From the NCBI GenBank assembly GCA_934457095.1, contig CAKSHJ010000016.1:1-21843 (forward strand): 21,843 bases of DNA, given 5' to 3'. Of the stretch, positions 1 to 7,902 are shown in pieces. The translations under genes and the position numbers were made by a program. The DNA is from an uncultured Eubacteriales bacterium. GTDB lineage: Bacteria; Bacillota; Clostridia; Oscillospirales; Acutalibacteraceae. Each line of letters opens with the position of its first letter. Position 1 is the stretch's first letter. The notes under the pieces are model-generated. The model was given only the letters and a program-made list of their open reading frames with translations, was not told where the DNA came from and did no database searches.

Positions 1-65
1 TGGAGCAATTGCTATTTAAGCTACAAATTTATTCCGGTCACAAATGCAAATCCTTGAATAATTGG

Positions 66-94
66 AAAACCTCCCCTGAATGGGGAGGTTTTTT
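66..94. terminator. Bidirectional intrinsic terminator
   Basis: An AACCTCCCC/GGGGAGGTT stem with a short TGAAT-type loop is flanked by an A-run on the left and a T-run on the right, so it can work on both strands. On the minus strand it overlaps the stop codon of the VanW-family gene. On the plus strand it would end a gene lying left of the window; bases 1-65 are too short to say which reading frame that gene used. Confidence 0.8.
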
Positions 95-1667
95 ATGCGG
101 AAATTTTAGAAGAGGAATTTTGCGAAGCATTGTTAGAAGAGGAGGCTGGATTAGACGAAGTTGGCTTGGAGGACGGCGTTTGTGACGAGGATGACTCCGG
201 CAGGGAAGATGAGGTTGATTCGGGCCTTTGTACCGGTGTGCTCTCGCCCTTGGGAGGAAGCACATATTTGTCTGCAAATGCGGGATAATAGCTTCCTGGT
301 AGCGGTTCGGTTTTTATTTTTACCCCGTTTTTGTAGTAGGTGCGATTGGCTCCTGTTTTATAGCCGGCATTGCCTTTTCTTTTTAAAGTCGCCGCACTCA
401 TAGGGTTCGGGTTTGGTGCAAGCGTATCGTCGGTGATGTATTCTGCGGCCGGTTTGCCTATGGTTTCGTTAACCCACGCTGCAGGCTCTATGGTATCGTA
501 TTCGGGCGACAGGTATCCGTAAAAAGTGACCCATACCGTAGTGTCTTTCATGCCGGCGGCAATATAGACCGGATAATCGCTGTCATTGCGGAATACAAAG
601 TCTAAAATACCGTAGGAAACGGTGGCATCAAGGCCAATGGGCACATAAGTAGAGGGATAAGTGTGATTGTGGCGGGAAACAATTGTCATATTGGAGCGCA
701 AAGCTGCGCCGTAAATGGTAGAAGAAACCTGGCAAATACCGCCGCCGTACTCCTGAATGAATTCGCCGTCAAATATAGAGCCGGCGGGCCGATAGCCATT
801 AGAGGCATCGGTGGTATTGCCTGTAGTAGCGTTAAAGGAAAACTCCTCACCGGGTTGCAATACGGTGCCGTTGGTGGCATTGGCCGCAAGGCGCATATTA
901 TGGTTGCCGTTTTCGGTATTGGTGGAAACTGTGCTGTATGAGCCCAGTTGCTTCATATTGGCTTTAACTTCTGCGGAGGTTTTGGTGCATTTTACAGTTT
1001 CTACCGGCACTTCTATGATTCCGGTTTGTTGAGTTTCCAACAGTGCTTTCAGTTGCTTGGTTAATTCTTCGATTTTTACCCGATGTCCGTCTGAGCCCTC
1101 CGAAACCTGAAAGCTGCCGTTTATAAAGCCTGTTACGGTAGGCTCGCCGACTTCTTTTTGGAACGGCTTACACCATTGTGCAGCTTTCTCGGCCAAAGCG
1201 TCTTCTATTAAAGTGGGGGTCAGCACAAAATTTTTTGGCGTAACGCGGAGCTCCTCTATGCGCAGGGCGTGTTCTTTTTGGCTGCAATGCCAGTTGTAGG
1301 CGTATGCCTCTTCCACGGCAGTTTCCAAGTGCAGGTCAAAGGGCAGGTCTTTTCCCGTTATGGTAACGCTTTGCTCGTTCAACACCAATTGTATGTTATA
1401 GCCTTGCGGGTATAATTCGGTTTGCTGCAAGGTGTTTAACGCCTGTTCTTTTGTCATACCCGAAACATCAATGCCTTCAATAGAGATACCCGGAGAAAAG
1501 CGTTCGTCCTGTGGGTAAGAGGCTGCAAAAAAACTGCCGTATTGCCAAAAAAATACCGCAGCACCGGCGATTACTATGATAGCGGCTACCCAAATACCGA
1601 TGATTGCAGAATGCTTTTTGGAGCGCTTCTTAGAGTGTTTTTGGGAACGCTTTGTTTGAGCCGACAT
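93..1667 (-). CDS. VanW-family membrane-anchored cell-wall protein
   Basis: 524 residues. A basic N-terminus rich in K, R and S (about 1-22) is followed by one hydrophobic segment (about 23-47), which predicts a membrane anchor with the rest outside the cell. The next part (about 60-230) resembles the peptidoglycan-binding type 4 domain that usually precedes VanW. The VanW domain follows (about 240-375), with the signature stretch GGGICQVSSTIY and an upstream PGEEFSFN segment. The C-terminal 45 residues are a low-complexity Ser/Pro/Asn tail, probably a flexible wall-spanning linker. The start is set by AGGAGG six bases before the ATG. VanW proteins occur in glycopeptide-resistance clusters but are widespread in Clostridia without them; no van genes lie nearby, so a resistance role is not implied and the biochemical activity is unknown. 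It has its own promoter with an adjacent WalR-type box. Confidence 0.88.
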   Translation of the reverse strand: MSAQTKRSQKHSKKRSKKHSAIIGIWVAAIIVIAGAAVFFWQYGSFFAASYPQDERFSPGISIEGIDVSGMTKEQALNTLQQTELYPQGYNIQLVLNEQSVTITGKDLPFDLHLETAVEEAYAYNWHCSQKEHALRIEELRVTPKNFVLTPTLIEDALAEKAAQWCKPFQKEVGEPTVTGFINGSFQVSEGSDGHRVKIEELTKQLKALLETQQTGIIEVPVETVKCTKTSAEVKANMKQLGSYSTVSTNTENGNHNMRLAANATNGTVLQPGEEFSFNATTGNTTDASNGYRPAGSIFDGEFIQEYGGGICQVSSTIYGAALRSNMTIVSRHNHTYPSTYVPIGLDATVSYGILDFVFRNDSDYPVYIAAGMKDTTVWVTFYGYLSPEYDTIEPAAWVNETIGKPAAEYITDDTLAPNPNPMSAATLKRKGNAGYKTGANRTYYKNGVKIKTEPLPGSYYPAFADKYVLPPKGESTPVQRPESTSSSLPESSSSQTPSSKPTSSNPASSSNNASQNSSSKISA

Positions 1668-1694
1668 AGCAATCCTCCTACTTGTATTTTCTTT

Positions 1695-1723
1695 ATCATA
1701 TAATGGGCGAATACAAATGTAAA
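1695..1723 (-). promoter_or_regulatory. Sigma-A promoter of the VanW-family gene
   Basis: Read on the minus strand: TTTACA, 17-base spacer, TATGAT, placed 28 bases before the start codon. The -35 is immediately preceded by a WalR-type direct repeat (1724-1740). Confidence 0.65.
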
Positions 1724-1740
1724 GTTACAGCTTCATTACA
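1724..1740 (-). promoter_or_regulatory. WalR/YycF-type box (TGTAAT-N5-TGTAAC)
   Basis: On the minus strand the sequence is TGTAAT-GAAGC-TGTAAC. It fits the published WalR consensus TGTWAH-N5-TGTWAH at every position and abuts the -35 hexamer, the normal place for an activator of the OmpR/PhoB class. Wall-metabolism genes are the classical WalR targets, and the downstream gene is a VanW-family wall protein. The response regulator itself is not in the window. Confidence 0.6.
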
Positions 1741-1762
1741 ATTAGTCGCCAAAGACACGGAT

Positions 1763-1791
1763 TTGCAAATACACCGATTTTATGCTATATT
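1763..1791 (+). promoter_or_regulatory. Promoter of the lipid glycosyltransferase gene
   Basis: TTGCAA, 17-base spacer, TATATT, with TGC just before the -10 (extended -10). It lies about 50 bases upstream of the start codon and is divergent from the VanW promoter. Confidence 0.65.
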
Positions 1792-1840
1792 TATTGTAAA
1801 ACAGACAGGAAAATAAACTGGGAAAGAGAGGTGATCGTCT

Positions 1841-2968
1841 ATGCAGGTATTGATTTTTTCAGCGGCTGCCGGCGGCGGTCACAATAGAACGGCGCAGGCC
1901 TTGGAAGGATATATTAGAAACAGTGTTCCGGGAGCGCAGGTGAAAGTTGCTGACGCATTGAAAGAGGTCCATAGTTTATATGACCGGGTGATATGCAGCG
2001 GATATCGCTTTGTTGCCACCAAAACGCCTGTTGTGTTCGGGCGTATGTATAAGGATACCAATCGCAGCAATTCTGTTGCGGGGCTTGTACCGAAAATGAA
2101 CCATATGTTAGGCAGACATTTGCTTGGGGTAATCGAACAGTTTCAGCCGGATATATTGGTGGCTACGCACCCATTTGCTGCCGAAATGCTCTCGGCGTTA
2201 AAGTACCGGGGAGAGGTAACGGCAAAGCTGCTGGTTATTTTGACCGACTATGCACCGCATAGAACTTGGATTGTGGATCAAGCCGATGGCTATATTGTGG
2301 CAAATGACGATATGGTACATTGTATGGTGCATACTTTCGGCGTAGAACCCCAAAAAATTTACCCGTTTGGGATTCCTGTACCACAAGCGTTTTTTCACCG
2401 GGGCAGCAAACCCGAATTGCGTAAAGCTATGGGATTTGCACCTGATAAACCTACCATTTTGCTGATGGCGGGCAGTTTTGGAGTCAGAATGATTGCGCAA
2501 ATTTACCGCGAGATTATGTATTTGCCGCAGGATTTTCAGATGATTGTGATTACTGGAAATAATCGGCGGCTGTACCAAAGTTTGAAAACCACTGCTATGC
2601 TCAGCCCTAAGAAAACCAAATTGATTTTGTTTACGGAAAAAGTAGAGCAATATATGCATGCAAGCGATTTGCTGATTACAAAGCCCGGGGGACTGACCGT
2701 AAGCGAGGCATTGGCATGCAATTTACCAATGTTATTATTTGATGCGATTCCGGGGCAGGAACAGGATAATGCGGATTTTTTGGAGCGTCATGGTATGGCG
2801 TTAAAATTGGGGAAAAAACAAAATTGTGCTCAGGTATTGGGGCAATTGCTGGAGAATCGTGCGGAGCTTTCTGCTATGGAACTTGCATGTAAACAGTTTG
2901 ACCGTGAGAATGGATGTGCACAAATTGTGGCTTTGATGCAAAACCTAATTGAGGAGAATTTATGCTGA
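1841..2968 (+). CDS. Diacylglycerol glycosyltransferase, MGDG synthase/UgtP family
   Basis: 375 residues, full length for the family. The N-terminal half begins with the nucleotide-sugar glycosyltransferase signature SAAAGGGHNRTAQAL and contains ATHPFAAEML, typical of the MGDG-synthase N-terminal domain. The C-terminal half is a GT28-type domain with ITGNNRRLY and the donor-binding region HASDLLITKPGGLTVSEAL (about 267-285), followed by LPMLLFDAIPGQEQDNA. Such enzymes add glucose or galactose from UDP-sugar to diacylglycerol at the inner membrane face, making glycolipids and the lipid anchor of lipoteichoic acid. The start is supported by GAGAGGTGAT a few bases before the ATG. Sugar donor and number of sugars added cannot be read from sequence. 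It has its own promoter and is followed by a separate promoter for the next gene. Confidence 0.85.
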   Translation: MQVLIFSAAAGGGHNRTAQALEGYIRNSVPGAQVKVADALKEVHSLYDRVICSGYRFVATKTPVVFGRMYKDTNRSNSVAGLVPKMNHMLGRHLLGVIEQFQPDILVATHPFAAEMLSALKYRGEVTAKLLVILTDYAPHRTWIVDQADGYIVANDDMVHCMVHTFGVEPQKIYPFGIPVPQAFFHRGSKPELRKAMGFAPDKPTILLMAGSFGVRMIAQIYREIMYLPQDFQMIVITGNNRRLYQSLKTTAMLSPKKTKLILFTEKVEQYMHASDLLITKPGGLTVSEALACNLPMLLFDAIPGQEQDNADFLERHGMALKLGKKQNCAQVLGQLLENRAELSAMELACKQFDRENGCAQIVALMQNLIEENLC

Positions 2969-2994
2969 AAGGGAAAATTTTGAGTTGCAGGCTC

Positions 2995-3023
2995 TTCCTT
3001 GATACAGGTAAATGTTGTATAAT
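2995..3023 (+). promoter_or_regulatory. Probable promoter of the cysteine desulfurase-thiI pair
   Basis: A perfect TATAAT -10 (3018-3023) lies 30 bases before the start codon. The -35 at 17-base spacing is only TTCCTT, so this promoter may be weak or regulated. Confidence 0.45.
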
Positions 3024-3052
3024 GAAAAGCAATGAGAGCGGGAGGCGGCAAT

Positions 3053-4189
3053 ATGGAAATTTATTTGGACAACAGCGCAACTACCAAAGTTTGTAAGTCC
3101 TCTGCGCAAAAGGCTCTGCAACTTATGACAACGGCATATGGCAACCCCTCCTCTTTGCACAGTATGGGATTTGACGCGCAACAGGAGATGTCTTTGGCGC
3201 GTATTGCAATTGCAAAAAAATTGGGTGTTACAGAGCGCGAAATTATCTTTACATCCGGCGGTACCGAGGCCAATAATTTGGCGATTTTCGGTGCAGTACA
3301 GGCCCAAAAACGCTTTGGCAATCAAATTGTAACTACGGCGATAGAACACCCCTCTGTGTTGGGTTGTATGGCCGAACTTGAAAAACAGGGCTTTGAGATT
3401 GTATATTTAAAACCGGATGCGCATGGTATGATTTCGCCGGAGCAAATTCAGCGGGCAGTCACCGAGAAGACCATATTGGTGAGCATTATGCTGGTGAACA
3501 ATGAGGTGGGCAGTATTTTGCCCGTAGAGGCCGCGGCCAATGTCATTCGCCGGAAAAATGTTCCGGCTTTGCTGCATGTGGACGCTGTACAGGCATTTGG
3601 TAAGCAGGATATAAAGCCGAAAAAAAGCGGTATTGATTTGCTGACTGTGAGCGGACATAAAATACATGCGCCAAAGGGTGTGGGCGCGTTGTATTGTGCA
3701 AAAGGCGTGCGAATTTCTCCGTGTTTTTTCGGTGGAGGACAGGAGAATGGTCTGCGTCCCGGCACAGAGGCTTTGTCGTTGATTGGCGCTTTTGGGGAGG
3801 CTGTTCGGCAGTTGCCGGAGATTCCTCAGGCAATGAAGCATATACAAAGGCTGTACGATTGCTGCCGGACTCAGCTTGCAAAATTGCCGGGTATTTCGCT
3901 TCATTCCCCAGAGCGGGGTTTGCCTTATATTCTGCATTTTTCTACCGGATCCGTGCGCTCGGAAACCATGATTCACTTTTTGGCGGCCAAGCATATTTTT
4001 GTTTCTGGGGGTTCGGCGTGCGCCAAAGGCAAGCAGAGCCATGTACTCACCGCTATGGGGTTGAGCCGTGCGGAAATCAAAACAGCGATACGGGTCAGTT
4101 TTTGTTATGAAAATACCGTAGAGCAGATTACGGCCTTTGTGCAGGCGGTGGAAGAAGGGCTTTCTACCCTTGCAACAGGCGCTTTATAG
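3053..4189 (+). CDS. Cysteine desulfurase, NifS/IscS-like (partner of ThiI)
   Basis: 378 residues. A PLP enzyme of class V aminotransferase fold that takes sulfur from L-cysteine and carries it as a persulfide. It begins with the family signature MEIYLDNSATT. The PLP-binding lysine lies in SGHKIHAPKG (Lys203) and the catalytic cysteine in GGSACAKG (Cys323). An ATG at 3032 in the same frame is less likely because the ribosome site GGGAGG falls between it and 3053 at proper spacing. The stop codon overlaps the ribosome site of thiI, ten bases ahead of it, so the two are cotranscribed and probably coupled. In Bacillus the equivalent pair (NifZ-ThiI) makes 4-thiouridine in tRNA; this is the expected role, although Fe-S cluster supply is not excluded. 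Confidence 0.92.
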   Translation: MEIYLDNSATTKVCKSSAQKALQLMTTAYGNPSSLHSMGFDAQQEMSLARIAIAKKLGVTEREIIFTSGGTEANNLAIFGAVQAQKRFGNQIVTTAIEHPSVLGCMAELEKQGFEIVYLKPDAHGMISPEQIQRAVTEKTILVSIMLVNNEVGSILPVEAAANVIRRKNVPALLHVDAVQAFGKQDIKPKKSGIDLLTVSGHKIHAPKGVGALYCAKGVRISPCFFGGGQENGLRPGTEALSLIGAFGEAVRQLPEIPQAMKHIQRLYDCCRTQLAKLPGISLHSPERGLPYILHFSTGSVRSETMIHFLAAKHIFVSGGSACAKGKQSHVLTAMGLSRAEIKTAIRVSFCYENTVEQITAFVQAVEEGLSTLATGAL

Positions 4190-4199
4190 GAGTATTGCC

Positions 4200-5387
4200 A
4201 TGAAAGAAATATTATTGCTGAAATTGGGTGAGCTGGTACTGAAAGGCTTAAACCGCAAAAATTTTGAGCATGTACTGCTAAAGCGTATACAATATGCCCT
4301 GCTGGATTTGGGTGAATTTGAGATAAAGCTTGCGCAGTCTACCATTACCGTGACACCGCAAAGCGATTTTGTGGATTTACAGGAAGCTGCCGAACGGGTT
4401 TCTAAAATTTTCGGGCTTGCGGCGTTTTCCCGTGCCAGCGTAACCGAAAAAGATATGGATAGTATAAAACGTTCATGCGCTGCATATTTGAACGGGGAGT
4501 TGGAGTGCGCTAAGACCTTTAAGGTTGAAGCCAAGCGTTCCGACAAAAAATTTGCGCTGAATTCTCCGCAGATTTGCACCGAAGTGGGGGAATATTTGTT
4601 GGAACATTACCCGCACCTGACCGTAGATGTGCATAACCCGGACTGCATAGTTTATGTAGAGGTGCGCGACTATGCGGCCTATGTCAGAGGGCGTGCATTG
4701 CAGGGCGCCGGCGGTATTCCCGTGGGTACGGGCGGTAAGGCAGCGGTGCTTATCAGCGGTGGTATTGATAGTCCGGTGGCTTCGTTTATGCTGGCAAAAC
4801 GCGGCGTAGAATTAACGGCGGTGCATTTTGCAAGCCCTCCTTATACCAGTGAGCGTGCCCAAGACAAAGTGGTTCGTCTGATGACGCAGGTAAGTGCTTA
4901 CAGCGGCAGATTGAAGCTATATACCGTGCCCTTTACCAAGGTGCAGGAGCAAATTTTGGCAAAATGCCGGCAGGAGTTATTTACGATTTTGATGCGTCGG
5001 TTTATGATGCGCATTGCAGAGCAAATTGCCAAAAAAGAGGGCTGCGGCGCTTTGATTACCGGAGAAAGCTTGGGTCAGGTGGCTAGTCAGACTATGCAGG
5101 CTATCGGCTGCACCGATATGGCGGCAAATTTGCCGGTGTTTCGCCCTTTGATTGGTATGGATAAAACGGAAATTATGACCATTGCAAGGCGCATTGGCAC
5201 TTATGATATTTCGATTGAGCCGTATGAGGATTGTTGTACTATTTTTACGCCTAAACACCCCAAAACCAAGCCGATTCCCGAATTTGTTGAAAAAGAGGAG
5301 GCGCTGTTGGATGCGCAGGCTTTGGTAGAACAATGTGTTCAAAATGCGAGGTATCAGAAAATCGGATATCACAAAAACGACCCCTAA
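4200..5387 (+). CDS. thiI: tRNA 4-thiouridine synthetase ThiI (short form)
   Basis: 395 residues. An N-terminal ferredoxin-like/THUMP region binds tRNA (about 1-165). It is followed by the PP-loop ATP-pyrophosphatase domain with ISGGIDSPVASFML (about 183-196) that adenylates U8. The C-terminus, with YEDCCTIFTPKHPKTKP, is typical of ThiI. There is no rhodanese domain, as in Bacillus and most Firmicutes, so sulfur should pass directly from the cysteine desulfurase encoded just upstream. The start at 4200 is chosen over an in-frame ATG at 4137 because that ATG lies inside the upstream gene, whereas TAGGAG precedes 4200 and the product then starts MKEILLLKLGELVLKG as in homologues. Product: s4U8 in tRNA, a near-UV sensor; a thiamine role is uncertain in the short form. 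Confidence 0.93.
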   Translation: MKEILLLKLGELVLKGLNRKNFEHVLLKRIQYALLDLGEFEIKLAQSTITVTPQSDFVDLQEAAERVSKIFGLAAFSRASVTEKDMDSIKRSCAAYLNGELECAKTFKVEAKRSDKKFALNSPQICTEVGEYLLEHYPHLTVDVHNPDCIVYVEVRDYAAYVRGRALQGAGGIPVGTGGKAAVLISGGIDSPVASFMLAKRGVELTAVHFASPPYTSERAQDKVVRLMTQVSAYSGRLKLYTVPFTKVQEQILAKCRQELFTILMRRFMMRIAEQIAKKEGCGALITGESLGQVASQTMQAIGCTDMAANLPVFRPLIGMDKTEIMTIARRIGTYDISIEPYEDCCTIFTPKHPKTKPIPEFVEKEEALLDAQALVEQCVQNARYQKIGYHKNDP

Positions 5388-5461
5388 TCTGTTTTGTGTG
5401 CGTATGATTTGGTTATACTTAGAAAAGGACAGATTCTCTTTTTTAGAAAGGATGCCGTTTT

Positions 5462-6715
5462 ATGAATGCAGAAATGATTTGCGTGGGTACAGAGTTGCTT
5501 TTGGGTAATACCGTAAATACAGATGCCACCATTGTGGCTCGGGTATTGGCGGATTTGGGAATTAATCTGTTATATACCTGTACTGTGGGCGATAACCCTG
5601 AGCGGCTGGCAGATACCTTGGAGCGCGCGCTTTTACGCAGCGATTTGGTGATTACCACCGGAGGTCTGGGGCCTACCAAGGACGATTTAACTAAGGAAAC
5701 CATTGCAAAGGTGACGGGTAAGCCATTGGAACAGCATGCGGAAAGTTTGGCGTGTATTCAGCGGCATTTTCAGGGGAGATATTGCGGAGAAAACCAGTTA
5801 AAACAGGCGCTTTTGCCAAAGGGGTGCACTGTACTACCGAATGATATGGGAACGGCACCCGGTTGTGCGGTACAAACCGATGACAACAAGTGGATTATGA
5901 TGTTTCCCGGACCGCCGGGTGAGCTTACACCGATGCTACACAACTATGCCGTGCCATTTTTGCAAAGGCTTGAACAGTCTGCTATTTATTCGGATAATGT
6001 GCATGTGTTTGGCAAGGGTGAAGGTGCTGTTGCTGAGGAAATTGCAGCATATATTGATAACGATAACCCTACTGTTGCAACATATGCCAAGGATGGCGAA
6101 ATGTTTGTGCGGATTACCGCAAAGGCTGAAACTTCGCAGAAAGCTGCTGAAATTTGTGCGCCGGTTACCAAAGAAATGGTTGCAATTTTGGGCAATGTGG
6201 TGTATGGTGTAAATGTAGACAGTTTGGAGCAGGCAGTCGTAAATTTGCTGCGTGAAAAGAGCCAAACCGTCGCCGTGGCAGAGTCCTGTACCGGAGGGCT
6301 GCTTGCTAAGCGTATTACCGATATTGCTGGGGCTTCGGACGTGTTTGAAATGGGGGTTTGTACCTATTCCAACCGCGTGAAAAATATGCTTCTCGGCGTA
6401 CCCGATGCCATGCTTAGGCAATACGGCGCGGTCAGCGAGCAGGTAGCGGCGGCTATGGCGCAAGGCGTTTGCAGGAAAGCAGGTAGCACCTACGGTATCG
6501 GAATTACCGGTATTGCAGGGCCCGGCGGCGGTACTGCTCAAAAACCCGTAGGTTTGGTTTATATTGGGTTTACCAATGGTAAGAGAACCTGGGTAAAACA
6601 ACTTGGTGGCAGAAAACAAACGCAACGCAGCCGCGATTATTACCGTACCATTTCAGCTTCGACTGCTTTGAATATGTTGCGTCTTTATTTACAGGGTAAT
6701 GACCCGCTTTTATAA
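5462..6715 (+). CDS. cinA: CinA-family protein (nicotinamide-nucleotide amidase)
   Basis: 417 residues, the full two-domain form. The N-terminal molybdopterin-binding-like domain (about 1-170) has CVGTELLLGNTVNTDA and TTGGLGPTKDDLTKE, associated with ADP-ribose pyrophosphatase activity in some members. The C-terminal domain (about 255-410) has VAVAESCTGGLLAKRIT and GITGIAGPGGGTAQKPVGLV, the NMN deamidase core, with the Ser of ESCTGG as catalytic residue. The expected role is recycling of NMN or damaged pyridine nucleotides. Despite the name, competence or damage induction cannot be assumed, and no LexA box is seen upstream. AGAAAGGATG precedes the ATG. The gap from thiI is 74 bases and contains a possible TATACT -10 with a poor -35. 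The sortase gene follows after 32 bases, probably in the same transcript. Confidence 0.93.
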   Translation: MNAEMICVGTELLLGNTVNTDATIVARVLADLGINLLYTCTVGDNPERLADTLERALLRSDLVITTGGLGPTKDDLTKETIAKVTGKPLEQHAESLACIQRHFQGRYCGENQLKQALLPKGCTVLPNDMGTAPGCAVQTDDNKWIMMFPGPPGELTPMLHNYAVPFLQRLEQSAIYSDNVHVFGKGEGAVAEEIAAYIDNDNPTVATYAKDGEMFVRITAKAETSQKAAEICAPVTKEMVAILGNVVYGVNVDSLEQAVVNLLREKSQTVAVAESCTGGLLAKRITDIAGASDVFEMGVCTYSNRVKNMLLGVPDAMLRQYGAVSEQVAAAMAQGVCRKAGSTYGIGITGIAGPGGGTAQKPVGLVYIGFTNGKRTWVKQLGGRKQTQRSRDYYRTISASTALNMLRLYLQGNDPLL

Positions 6716-6747
6716 AGGGTAACCGTAATATGACAGGAGGTATCGCT

Positions 6748-7767
6748 TTGGCAAAACATGCAAAATATGAAAAGAGACAAAAAAGACCTTGGATAGCGGC
6801 TGTTCTGCCTTGGGGAGGAGACAGGCCCGGTGAGGTGGTTCGTAAGACTATTTTTTTAGTAGCGCTGCTTGTTTTTCTGATAACGGGCGGTATTTTGCTG
6901 TGGGAAATGGTTATTCAGCCGACTATGGTGGATAATAAAGCAAACTACATGCAGCAAATTTACCATGAAACTGCGGTTGGAGAAACTGGGGACTCCGAAT
7001 ACGATGAAAACGGCAATCTTAAAAAATTTTTGGAACTGCAAAAAATCAATTCCGATATAAAGGGGTGGTTGCGCATCAAAAATACGGTGGTGGATTATCC
7101 GGTTTTGCAGTCGGATGAAAGCAATCCGGAATACTACCTCTATTTGGATTATGAGAAAAATTACAGCAAATACGGCAGCTTGTTTTTTGATGCAAGAAAC
7201 TCGGTAGAATTAGATAACCCCAATTCCAAGAGTCTGATTGTGTACGGGCACAGCATGAATGACGGCAGAATGCTGGGCGCTTTATTGAAATACGGCTCGC
7301 TGGACTTTTACAAAGAGCATGCTACCTTTGAATTGGATACCGTAAAGTACAATGCGGACTGGAAAATTTTCTCTGTATTTAAAACGAATACATTAGGCAC
7401 GCAAGGCGAACCGTTTAATTATCTAAGGACCTCTTTCAGTAATGACAGCGACTTTTTGAATTTTGTTTATCAACTTAAAATTCGGTCTTTGTTCAATATG
7501 GATGTGGATATTTCTGCGGATGACCAGATTGTATTGCTCTCTACTTGCTCATACGAAATGGATAATTTCAGAACCGTAGTTGCAGCGCGCAAAGTGCGTC
7601 CCGGCGAGAGTTCCGATGTAGATGTGGATAGCGCTGTTTGGAATCCCTCAGTATTGTATCCGGACGGCTGGTATGCGGCAAAAGGCGGTACCAAGCCCAA
7701 TCACCCCGAAACCTTTGAACAGGCTTTGGAACAAGGTAGAATTAGCTGGTTCAAAGAGGACGATTGA
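6748..7767 (+). CDS. srtB: Class B sortase
   Basis: 339 residues from a TTG start. The TTG is chosen because AGGAGGT sits seven bases upstream; the in-frame ATG at 6730 would place that ribosome site inside the gene. A basic N-terminus (1-33) is followed by a membrane segment (about 34-57), so the catalytic domain is outside the membrane. Active-site residues are His168 in VYGHSM, Cys267 in LLSTCSYE (the TLXTC motif) and Arg275 eight residues later. Class B sortases attach proteins to peptidoglycan or pilins to one another at NPQTN-like or other five-residue signals. No protein in this window ends in a recognisable sorting signal with hydrophobic tail and basic end, so its substrate lies elsewhere. 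The coupling to cinA is probably positional. A strong terminator follows. Confidence 0.88.
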   Translation: MAKHAKYEKRQKRPWIAAVLPWGGDRPGEVVRKTIFLVALLVFLITGGILLWEMVIQPTMVDNKANYMQQIYHETAVGETGDSEYDENGNLKKFLELQKINSDIKGWLRIKNTVVDYPVLQSDESNPEYYLYLDYEKNYSKYGSLFFDARNSVELDNPNSKSLIVYGHSMNDGRMLGALLKYGSLDFYKEHATFELDTVKYNADWKIFSVFKTNTLGTQGEPFNYLRTSFSNDSDFLNFVYQLKIRSLFNMDVDISADDQIVLLSTCSYEMDNFRTVVAARKVRPGESSDVDVDSAVWNPSVLYPDGWYAAKGGTKPNHPETFEQALEQGRISWFKEDD

Positions 7768-7775
7768 TACATAGC

Positions 7776-7812
7776 AAAGAGTACACCTTATTTTTTGGGT
7801 GTGCTCTTTTTT
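7776..7812 (+). terminator. Intrinsic terminator after the sortase gene
   Basis: AGAGTACACC pairs with GGTGTGCTCT (ten pairs, one G-U) around a ten-base loop and is followed by six T. Confidence 0.85.
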
Positions 7813-7902
7813 GTAGAATAGACAGTGGTAAAAATACAAACAGAGCGACAATATTTTGCCGCTCTGTAAGGGAAAGAAGATATATGAAAAATACTCGTAA
7901 GC

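Noticed and set aside
1..65. End of an upstream plus-strand gene
   Set aside because: A terminator follows, so one is likely, but all three frames remain possible over such a short stretch and no family can be recognised.
5388..5461. AATCTGT ... ACAGATT inverted repeat followed by T-run before cinA, as a terminator
   Set aside because: The loop would be about 30 bases and the stem only seven pairs, too weak to call.
5936..6625. Long minus-strand frame of 229 codons opposite cinA
   Set aside because: It is a shadow of cinA, with low-complexity composition and no ribosome site.
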